Source: Myxococcales bacterium (GTDB taxonomy: Bacteria; Myxococcota; Polyangia; Fen-1088). Taken from it: a stretch of DNA of 5,151 nt. The position numbers were made by a program, and so were the translations under genes. Positions 1-5,151 of the stretch are shown here, in pieces (position 1 is the stretch's first letter; each line of letters opens with the position of its first letter). The stretch spans positions 14,777-19,927 of the forward strand of contig PMCR01000432.1 in NCBI GenBank assembly GCA_003155465.1. The letters run 5' to 3'. Under the pieces are notes generated by a model. It was not told the DNA's origin, ran no database searches, and worked only from the letters and a program-made list of their open reading frames with translations.

Positions 1-236
1 ATACTCGACGTATTTGACCGACGAGCAACGAAGGGATGCGACGCAAATCCGCAATTCCACGACGGGAGGCAAACCGTTCGGTGCTCTGGCCCCCACGCAG
101 AGGCTCATCGGTCCCGATCCTCGCGCAGGACTTGGGCGCTGGCAGTGGATGTGGACCCAGCAAGACGCTCGGCGGCAAGCGCGAACCGCGGGGCGAGCTT
201 CCCGCTGGCGACCGTAGCGGTGTACTGTCTCTCGCG
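1..236. other. Region upstream of the GH3 gene, no gene supported
   Basis: I find no convincing gene here. Frame 1 of the + strand is open from base 1 to a TGA at 238-240, which overlaps the GH3 start as ATGA. Its 79-residue translation is rich in Arg, Ser, Cys and His, resembles no family I know, and its third codon positions lack the strong G/C bias of the genes downstream. The GH3 frame is also open back to an ATG at 36, but those 67 residues look like translated noncoding DNA. A TTGACC at 14-19 resembles a -35 box but has no matching -10 at the right spacing, so I call no promoter. The region probably contains the GH3 promoter and leader. Confidence 0.5.
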
Positions 237-320
237 ATGAGATTCCCTCGTTCACCAGCCGTCCTTGCCCCCGGCGCTTCGTGCGCCCTCCTTTCCGTGG
301 CCTTCGCGGTGCTAGGGTGT
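237..320 (+). other. Lipoprotein signal peptide and lipidation cysteine of the GH3 enzyme
   Basis: The first 27 residues have two arginines near the start (Arg2, Arg5), a hydrophobic stretch at about 17-27 (A-L-L-S-V-A-F-A-V-L-G), and then Cys28, encoded by TGT at 318-320. V-L-G-C is an acceptable but not ideal lipobox, because Leu at -2 is less usual than Ala or Ser. The residue after Cys is Val, not Asp, so by the enterobacterial rule the protein would go to the outer membrane; that rule is not dependable in other phyla. A Gly/Ser/Pro/Thr-rich linker of about 20 residues follows before the catalytic domain, as expected for a tethered lipoprotein. Confidence 0.72.
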
Positions 321-2072
321 GTCGGCATGCGGTCAGGGCCATCCACATCCCAGCTTGCGGCGAGCCGAGCCAGCGTCCCGACGCCCGACATCGACGAGCT
401 GCTCGGCAAGATGACGCTCGACGAGAAGATCGGGCAGATGACCCAGATCGACTGGAAGCTGGCCAAGAACACCGACGACGTGCGCAAGCTGTGCGTTGGA
501 TCGGTGCTCAACGGCGCGTCCTCGCTGCCTGAGCCCAACACGCCCGAGACCTGGGTGAGACTGGTCACCTCGATCCAGACCCGAGCCCTGGGCACCCGTC
601 TGGGCATCCCGATGCTCTGGGGCACGGACGCGGTCCACGGCAGCGGCTTGGTAAGGGGCGCCACCATATTCCCGCACAACATCGGCATGGGCTGTACGCG
701 CAACCCCGAGCTGGCCGAAAAAGTCGCACGGGCCACGGCCTTGGAGTTACTGGCCACCGGCATTCCTTGGACTTTCGCCCCCTGCATCGCCGTGCCTCGC
801 GACGAGCGTTGGGGCCGTACCTACGAGGGTTTCGGCGAGACGCCAGAGCTGGCCGGAATGATGGCTGCGGCGATGGTCAAGGGCCTGCAGGCCGAGACCG
901 GCCAGCCAGGTGCGGTGCTCGCCTGCGCCAAGCACTTCCTGGGCGACGGCGGCACAGCCGGGGGCAAGGACCAGGGCGACACCATCTGTTCCGAACAAGA
1001 GCTGCGCGCCATCCACCTGCCCGGCTACACCGCGGCGGTCAAGGCTGGTGTCGGTTCGATCATGGTGTCGTTTTCCCGCTGGAACGGCGCTCCCATGCAC
1101 GCCAACAAGTACCTCATCACCGACGTGCTCAAGGGCGAGCTTGGTTTTGAAGGCTTCGTGATAAGTGACTGGGAAGCCATTGCCACCCTCCCGGGCTCGA
1201 ACGAGCGCACGATTGAGGCAGCCATCAACGCCGGCATCGACATGGCCATGGTGCCGCTCAGCTACCAATGGTTCGTCCCTGGTCTGCGCCACCTGGTCCA
1301 GAAGGGCCGCGTGCCCATGGCGCGCATCGATGATGCCGTTCGTCGCATCTTGAAGCAGAAGGCGCGCCTCAAGTTGTGGGAGCATCCTTACCCGGATCCG
1401 GTGTTTGCCGGCCAGTTGGGCTCGTCCGAGCACCGGGCGCTGGCGCGCGAGGCGGTTCGGCAGAGTGCGGTCCTGCTCAAGAATCAAGACGCCGTACTTC
1501 CGCTGCCCAAGAACAGCCACATTCTGGTGGTGGGCAGCAAGGCGGATGACATGGGCATCCAGTGCGGCGGCTGGACAGTGGGTTGGTCGGGAAGGCGTGG
1601 CAACGTCACGCCCGGCACCACGATCTTGCGGGCTATCCAGAAGGCTGCCTTGGGGGGCAAGGTGGATTTCTCGCCGGGCGTCAGGGGAGCAGGCACGGCC
1701 GATGCGATCGTGGTGGTGGTCGGGGAAGAGCCCTACGCCGAGGGCAAGGGCGACAGCAAGGAGCTTGGCCTTTCCAGGGATGACATGAGCCTGGTCACGG
1801 CAGCGAAGGCTTCGGGCAAGAGGGTGGTGGTTGTACTGGTCACCGGCCGGCCGCTGCCCATCGAGCCGGTCATCGCCGGCGTGCAGGCCGTGCTGGTGGT
1901 CTGGCTGCCCGGCAGCGAGGGCGATGGCGTGGCCGACGTGCTGTTCGGTGCATTCAAGCCTACCGGCAAGCTATCGCACTCATGGCCGCGCTCGTCGTCG
2001 CAGATCCCTGTCAACCAGGGCGACGCGACCTATGCGCCCCTTTTCCCCTACGGTTTCGGGTTGAGTTATTGA
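237..2072 (+). CDS. Glycoside hydrolase family 3 lipoprotein (beta-glucosidase / exo-beta-glucanase type)
   Basis: This 611-residue enzyme should release glucose from the non-reducing ends of beta-glucans or cello-oligosaccharides by a retaining mechanism, while anchored in the cell envelope. Residues 1-27 are a lipoprotein signal peptide ending in V-L-G before Cys28. The (beta/alpha)8 domain spans about residues 50-380. It contains GTDAVHG (129-135), DERWGRTYEGFGE (189-201), the substrate-binding K232-H233, and VISDWEAI with the probable nucleophile Asp311 followed by Trp312. The alpha/beta-sandwich domain (about 400-611) has CGGWTVGW (443-450) and VGEEPYAEGKGD (495-506), where Glu497 is the likely acid/base by analogy with barley exoglucanase ExoI. 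It ends in the usual FPYGFGLSY. The length matches two-domain GH3 enzymes such as ExoI. I chose ATG 237 because it places the signal peptide at the N-terminus; the in-frame ATG at 36 would bury it. No clear Shine-Dalgarno precedes it. The exact substrate cannot be read from sequence. Confidence 0.93.
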   Translation: MRFPRSPAVLAPGASCALLSVAFAVLGCVGMRSGPSTSQLAASRASVPTPDIDELLGKMTLDEKIGQMTQIDWKLAKNTDDVRKLCVGSVLNGASSLPEPNTPETWVRLVTSIQTRALGTRLGIPMLWGTDAVHGSGLVRGATIFPHNIGMGCTRNPELAEKVARATALELLATGIPWTFAPCIAVPRDERWGRTYEGFGETPELAGMMAAAMVKGLQAETGQPGAVLACAKHFLGDGGTAGGKDQGDTICSEQELRAIHLPGYTAAVKAGVGSIMVSFSRWNGAPMHANKYLITDVLKGELGFEGFVISDWEAIATLPGSNERTIEAAINAGIDMAMVPLSYQWFVPGLRHLVQKGRVPMARIDDAVRRILKQKARLKLWEHPYPDPVFAGQLGSSEHRALAREAVRQSAVLLKNQDAVLPLPKNSHILVVGSKADDMGIQCGGWTVGWSGRRGNVTPGTTILRAIQKAALGGKVDFSPGVRGAGTADAIVVVVGEEPYAEGKGDSKELGLSRDDMSLVTAAKASGKRVVVVLVTGRPLPIEPVIAGVQAVLVVWLPGSEGDGVADVLFGAFKPTGKLSHSWPRSSSQIPVNQGDATYAPLFPYGFGLSY

Positions 2073-2083
2073 GACTCTACGAA

Positions 2084-3460
2084 ATGAATCCGAAGACTGA
2101 ATTCGCGGGCGCAGGGGGCGCGATGCGCCGGCTGGGCGGGCACGCGCGTGCCCTGGCCCTGGAGATCGCGGCCGAAGCGCGTGCGGAGTGGGGCTTTCTT
2201 ACCGACATCATGGCGGCGGCGTTTCGCGCCAACCGGCAGTTGGGCAGCGGCGATCGAAGGCTGATCTCCGAGACGGTGTATGGGCTGGTACGATGGGAAC
2301 GGCGGTTGGAGGCGGTGGTCGACGAGTTGCTGGCAGTGGCACAGGGGCGCGGCATGCCGGAGCCGCTCTCGTCAGCCGGCCGGCAGGAATTGAAGCTCAT
2401 TGTCTATGAGCTGCGCAGCGGCTTGCCGGTCGACGCGGCCAAGGCCGATGCGCGGCGGATTCTGCGTCGGGATGTTGATCTTGCGATGGCGGCTGCGGAC
2501 GATGCGGGATTGGGCCGAAGCGCCGGTCTGGAACGCCAGGCTCTGCGGCTGTCCTATCCGACTTGGATGATGGACCGCATGGTGACGGATCTGGGCCAGG
2601 CTGATGCCCTCGCGCTGGCCGCGGCCATGAACGACCGGGCTCCCCTCACTGTACGCAGCAACGGGGTGAAGGCCTCGCGCGAGGAGTTGGTCGCGCGTTT
2701 GGCCGAGGAGGGCGTGGTGGCGCGGCCGACCGATCTGTCGCCCACGGGCCTGTTTTTCGAGACGCGGGTCAATGCCTTCGGACTGTCGGCATTTCGCGAC
2801 GGCTTCTTCGAGGTGATGGACGAGGGCAGTCAACTGGTGGCCGAAGCCGTGGCGCCGCCGCCACGCGGTCGCGTGGTCGACGCCTGTGCCGGTGCGGGCG
2901 GCAAGACACTGGCTCTGGCGGCCCTGCTCGATGGACAGGGTCGCATCCTGGCGCTCGATTCCAACGGCAAGAAGCTGGAGGAACTGCGCCGGCGCGCCCG
3001 GCGCGCGGGACTGTCCAACGTGACCGCGCGTGAGGTGGGCGGGGTCCAGATGCCGGCGGAGGCGAAGGTGGGCGCATGGGATCGCGTCCTGGTGGATGCC
3101 CCCTGCTCGGGCCTGGGGACGTTGCGCCGCAATCCCGAGGCGCGCTGGCGGCTCACCCCGAAGACCGTGGACGGGTTTCCGGCGCAGCAGCTTTCACTCA
3201 TGGTGACCTACGCGCCCCTGGTGGCGCCCGGCGGCCGCCTGGTCTACGCCACATGCACGGTTCTTCGGCGGGAGAACGAATCGGTGGTCGAGCGATTCCT
3301 GGCCGAAAGGCCGGACTTCGTGCTCATGCCAGTCAAGGAAATCTGGGGCAAAGAGAGGGCCCTGCGCTTGGGCGATGGGACATACTTGAAGGTGTACCCG
3401 CACAGCCACGGCAGCGACGGCTTTTTCGCTGCCGTGCTGCGCCTGCCGCCGCGAAAATAG
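2084..3460 (+). CDS. RsmB/NOP family RNA (cytosine-5) methyltransferase
   Basis: This 458-residue cytoplasmic enzyme should transfer a methyl group from S-adenosylmethionine to C5 of a cytosine in rRNA. The closest well-known member is RsmB (Fmu/Sun), which modifies C967 of 16S rRNA and is 429 residues long in E. coli. Residues about 15-150 look like the NusB-type helical RNA-binding domain, including SGDRRLISETVYGLVRW (55-71). The catalytic domain has MDEGSQLVAEAV (245-256), SAM motif I DACAGAGGKT (266-275), LDSN (291-294), motif IV DAPCSG with Cys341, and YATCT with the nucleophile Cys391. Both catalytic cysteines are present and it ends in the usual GSDGFFAAVL. Motif I reads AGAGGKT where E. 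coli RsmB has AAPGGKT, so the exact target site is unsure and I give no symbol. The start is uncertain: ATG 2084 lies 11 bases after the GH3 stop but has a weak ribosome site; ATG 2123 (445 residues) has AGGGGG four bases upstream. It is probably cotranscribed with the GH3 gene. Confidence 0.92.
   Translation: MNPKTEFAGAGGAMRRLGGHARALALEIAAEARAEWGFLTDIMAAAFRANRQLGSGDRRLISETVYGLVRWERRLEAVVDELLAVAQGRGMPEPLSSAGRQELKLIVYELRSGLPVDAAKADARRILRRDVDLAMAAADDAGLGRSAGLERQALRLSYPTWMMDRMVTDLGQADALALAAAMNDRAPLTVRSNGVKASREELVARLAEEGVVARPTDLSPTGLFFETRVNAFGLSAFRDGFFEVMDEGSQLVAEAVAPPPRGRVVDACAGAGGKTLALAALLDGQGRILALDSNGKKLEELRRRARRAGLSNVTAREVGGVQMPAEAKVGAWDRVLVDAPCSGLGTLRRNPEARWRLTPKTVDGFPAQQLSLMVTYAPLVAPGGRLVYATCTVLRRENESVVERFLAERPDFVLMPVKEIWGKERALRLGDGTYLKVYPHSHGSDGFFAAVLRLPPRK
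2113..2118 (+). promoter_or_regulatory. Possible Shine-Dalgarno for an internal start of the methyltransferase
   Basis: AGGGGG lies four bases before the in-frame ATG at 2123. No comparable purine-rich site precedes ATG 2084; only a GAG at 2071-2073 sits near it. The extra 13 residues from 2084 match no known part of the NusB-like domain, while the sequence from Met14 onward (MRRLGGHARALALE) does look like the normal family N-terminus. This site may therefore mark the true start. The spacing is a little short and the region is G-rich by composition, so it could be chance. Confidence 0.4.
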
Positions 3461-3468
3461 TCAGACCC

Positions 3469-3501
3469 GCCGGCGAGAGCCGGCCGACAGGGCTCTTCGG
3501 C
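3469..3501. terminator. Overlapping inverted repeats between convergent genes, possible terminator
   Basis: The 44-base gap between the two convergent stop codons holds three mutually overlapping hairpins. GCCGGC-GAGA-GCCGGC at 3469-3484 gives a 6-bp all-GC stem with a 4-base loop. AGAGCC (3476-3481) pairs with GGCTCT (3491-3496) across a 9-base loop, and a G-U pair at 3475/3497 extends it in + strand RNA. GCCGA (3483-3487) pairs with TCGGC (3497-3501). None is followed by a clear T-run on either strand, so this is not a classical intrinsic terminator. The position between converging genes is where one would be expected. In GC-rich DNA, short stems of this kind also arise by chance. Confidence 0.33.
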
Positions 3502-3504
3502 GCT

Positions 3505-5151
3505 CTAGTGGGTCGGGCGAGACATCTGACCGGTGGAAACGCAGTCGATATCACTGTCCGGATCGCACCCGGCTGGGCAGCAGCCGTCCGCAGACTCCCC
3601 GCTGCAGATCTTGATGTCGGTGTGGCTGCAGGCCAGGGTGCACTCGTCACTGCTGCCGGTCATCTGGTCGATGGTGCAGTCCCTGCCATCGTCACATGAG
3701 GTCGGACAGGTGGAGGGCGGGTCGCAGGTCTCGCCGGGTTCCACGACGCCATTGCCACAGACCGATGAGCAGTCGGGGTCGGTGTTCGCATCGCAGTTGT
3801 CTGGGCAGCAGCCGTCCTTCTTGCCAGAAGAGACACATTCCTTCTTGGTGTGGCTGCACGCGACGTCGCAGGTGGCACTGCTTCCAGTCATCTGGTCGAT
3901 GGTGCAGGCCTTGCCGTCGTCGCAGGAGGCGGGGCAGGAAGATGGCGGATCGCAGGTCTCGCCGGCTTCCACGGCGCCATTCCCGCAAGTGGGTGAGCAG
4001 TCAGAGTCGGTGTTGGCATTGCACGCGGCTGGGCAGCAGTTGTCCTTCGGGCCCACGCTGCAGGCCCTGATGGTGTGGGTACACGCGACGTTGCACTTGG
4101 CGGGGCTGCCGGTCATCTGATCGATGGTGCAGGGGTCGTGGTCGTCGCAGGAGGTAGGGCAGGAGGATGGCGGGTCGCAGGTTTCGCCCTTTTCCACGGC
4201 GCCGTTGCCGCAAGTGGGTGAGCAGTCAGAGTCGGTGTTGGCATTGCACGCGGCTGGGCAGCAGCCGTCGCCCGCGACACAGTTGGTGATGTTGGTATGG
4301 GTACATGCGACGTTGCAGGTGTCCCTGCTGCCGGTCATCTTGTCGATGGTGCAGGCCTTGCCGTCGTTGCAGGAGGCGGGGCAGGAGGATTTCGGGTCGC
4401 AGGTTTCACCTCTTTCCACCACGCCGTTACCGCACTTCGGTGAGCAGTCAGAGTCGGTGTTGGCGTTGCACCCGGCTGGGCAGCAGCCGTCGGCCGAAAC
4501 ACAGTTGGTGATGTTGGTGTGGGTACATGCGACGTTGCAGTTGGCGCTGCTCCCAGTCATGCGATCGATGGTGCAGGCCTTGCCGTCGTTGCAGGAGGTG
4601 GGGCAGGAGGATTTCGGGTCGCAGGTCTCGCCGGGTTCCTTGACTCCATTGCCGCAGGTCGGTGAGCAGTCGGAGTCGCTTTTTGCGTTGCACCCGGCCG
4701 GGCAGCAGCCGTCGCCCCCGACACAGGTGGTGATGGCGGAGTGGCTGCAGGCCACGTTGCAGTTGGCACTGCTGCCGGTCATCTTGTCGATGGTGCAGGC
4801 GTTGCCATCGTCGCAGGAGGCGGGGCAGGAGGACTTCGGGTCGCAGGTTTCGCCGGTTTCCAATGCCCCGTTGTCACACGTGGGTGAGCAGTCAGAGTCG
4901 GTGTTGGCATTGCACCCGGCCGGGCAGCAGCCGTCGCCCCCGACACAGGTGGTGATGGCGGTATGGCTGCAGGCCACGTTGCAGTTGGCACTGCTGCCGG
5001 TCATCTGATCGATGATGCAGGCATTGCCCTCGTTGCAGGAGGTGGGGCAGGAGGATTTCGGGTCGCAGGTCTCGCCAGGTTCCACGACGCCATTGCCGCA
5101 GGTCGGTGAGCAGTCGGGGTCGGTCTTGGCGTTGCACCCGGCTGGGCAGCA
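3505..5151 (-). CDS. Cysteine-rich tandem-repeat protein (myxococcus disulfide-repeat type), 5' end outside the window
   Basis: The reading frame is open from the right edge to a TAG at 3507-3505, giving 548 residues of the C-terminal part. A GTG at 5085 could be misread as a start, but the repeat pattern continues unbroken upstream of it, so the gene begins beyond base 5151. The visible protein is 17 residues of one module, seven full modules of 74, 74, 74, 74, 75, 76 and 76 residues, and an 8-residue tail (GQMSRPTH). A module reads CGNGxxExGETCD, P-[KP]-S-[ST]-C-P-[TA]-SC, CTIDxMTGS, then a C-[ST]-H-[TS] site, CCP, and NANTDSDCSP, with 12 cysteines. The CGNGxxExGExCD opening is the hallmark of DUF4215/myxococcus disulfide repeats, usually found in secreted or surface proteins. 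So many regularly spaced cysteines suggest an exported, disulfide-stabilised rod; the signal peptide would lie off the window. No C-terminal membrane anchor or MYXO-CTERM segment follows the last module. No catalytic domain is visible, so a structural, adhesive or spacer role is inference. Confidence 0.88.
   Translation of the reverse strand, partial: CCPAGCNAKTDPDCSPTCGNGVVEPGETCDPKSSCPTSCNEGNACIIDQMTGSSANCNVACSHTAITTCVGGDGCCPAGCNANTDSDCSPTCDNGALETGETCDPKSSCPASCDDGNACTIDKMTGSSANCNVACSHSAITTCVGGDGCCPAGCNAKSDSDCSPTCGNGVKEPGETCDPKSSCPTSCNDGKACTIDRMTGSSANCNVACTHTNITNCVSADGCCPAGCNANTDSDCSPKCGNGVVERGETCDPKSSCPASCNDGKACTIDKMTGSRDTCNVACTHTNITNCVAGDGCCPAACNANTDSDCSPTCGNGAVEKGETCDPPSSCPTSCDDHDPCTIDQMTGSPAKCNVACTHTIRACSVGPKDNCCPAACNANTDSDCSPTCGNGAVEAGETCDPPSSCPASCDDGKACTIDQMTGSSATCDVACSHTKKECVSSGKKDGCCPDNCDANTDPDCSSVCGNGVVEPGETCDPPSTCPTSCDDGRDCTIDQMTGSSDECTLACSHTDIKICSGESADGCCPAGCDPDSDIDCVSTGQMSRPTH
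3532..5151 (-). repeat. Tandem array of 222-228 bp cysteine-rich coding modules
   Basis: Reading from the N-terminal side on the - strand, and setting each unit boundary at the CGNG cysteine, the units are: partial 5151-5101, R1 5100-4879, R2 4878-4657, R3 4656-4435, R4 4434-4213 (222 bp each), R5 4212-3988 (225 bp), R6 3987-3760 and R7 3759-3532 (228 bp each). All length changes are whole codons and fall between the C-[ST]-H motif and the CCP motif. R2 alone begins CDNG instead of CGNG. R1-R4 share D-P-K after the second cysteine; R5-R7 share D-P-P. Copies remain alike at the DNA level, so copy number may vary between strains and may collapse in short-read assemblies. Confidence 0.93.
3983..4264. 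repeat. 57-bp perfect direct repeat within the module array
   Basis: Bases 3983-4039 and 4208-4264 are identical over 57 bases, 225 bases apart. They cover the end of one module and the start of the next (CCPAACNANTDSDCSPTCG) at the R5/R6 and R4/R5 junctions. Identity includes third codon positions, although neighbouring parts of the same modules have diverged. This fits recent duplication or gene conversion better than selection on protein sequence alone. Confidence 0.85.

Noticed and set aside
36..236. N-terminal extension of the GH3 protein from the ATG at 36
   Set aside because: It would put 67 low-quality residues before a good lipoprotein signal peptide beginning at 237.
1..240. End of an upstream gene in frame 1, overlapping the GH3 start as ATGA
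   Set aside because: The overlap form is attractive, but the translation resembles no protein family and the third-position G/C bias is weak compared with the genes in this window. More upstream sequence would decide.
747..1520. Long - strand open frame (257 codons) across the GH3 gene
   Set aside because: It lies wholly inside a gene with clear catalytic motifs on the other strand and has no recognisable domain; such antisense frames are common in GC-rich coding DNA.
1982..2083. Methyltransferase start at 1982
   Set aside because: It would overlap the conserved C-terminal end of the GH3 gene by about 90 bases, and the extra residues are an out-of-frame reading of that gene.
3533..5008. Two long + strand open frames (3533-4120 and 4124-5008, same frame) opposite the repeat gene
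   Set aside because: They are in one frame broken by a stop at 4118-4120, repeat with the same 222-228 bp period, and their translation (S-x-Q-E-x-G-Q-E-type repeats) is simply the antisense of the cysteine modules. The - strand frame has the recognisable CGNGxxExGExCD modules and is the real gene.
5083..5085. GTG at 5085 as the start of the repeat protein
   Set aside because: The codon is the second Val of CGNGVVEPGE inside a module, and the same frame stays open with module sequence (CCPAGCNAKTDPDCSPT) to the window edge.
3532..5151. CRISPR-like or noncoding satellite repeat array
   Set aside because: The period is 222-228 bp with no alternating unique spacers, every length change is a whole codon, and the units encode a conserved cysteine pattern.
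3505..5151. Multiheme cytochrome or metallothionein reading of the cysteine-rich protein
   Set aside because: There is no CXXCH heme motif in any module, and the spacing with a CGNGxxExGExCD opening fits disulfide-repeat proteins rather than metallothionein clusters.

Overview
The window is GC-rich and holds two genes on the + strand facing one gene on the - strand that runs off the right edge. The - strand protein is built from cysteine-rich modules opening with C-G-N-G-x-x-E-x-G-E-x-C-D. This is the signature of the 'myxococcus disulfide repeat' (DUF4215-like) families, common in secreted proteins of Myxococcota and related deltaproteobacterial lineages. With the base composition and a lipoprotein glycosidase, this suggests a myxobacterium-like or related environmental bacterium. 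That placement is inferred from gene content, not from a marker gene.

Layout. Bases 1-236 hold no gene I can support. Bases 237-2072 (+) encode a glycoside hydrolase family 3 enzyme (beta-glucosidase / exo-beta-glucanase type) with a lipoprotein signal peptide. Its catalytic residues are visible and both GH3 domains are complete. Eleven bases later, 2084-3460 (+) encode an RsmB/NOP-type RNA (cytosine-5) methyltransferase with a NusB-like N-terminal region, a SAM-binding motif and both catalytic cysteines. The 44-base gap 3461-3504 carries overlapping GC-rich inverted repeats that may end transcription from one or both sides. Bases 3505-5151 (-) encode the C-terminal 548 residues of the repeat protein: seven full modules of 74-76 residues plus part of an eighth. 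Each full module has 12 cysteines. The true start lies beyond base 5151.

The three genes do not form an obvious pathway. The two + strand genes are close enough to share a transcript, but one product is a cell-envelope glucan-degrading enzyme and the other a cytoplasmic rRNA-modifying enzyme, so the link is probably positional. The repeat gene is convergent and must have its own promoter outside the window. I see no RNA gene, CRISPR array, insertion sequence or defence or toxin module. The most unusual element is the tandem-repeat gene: its modules are a mosaic of subtypes, and the DNA retains a 57-base perfect repeat, pointing to recent duplication or gene conversion.
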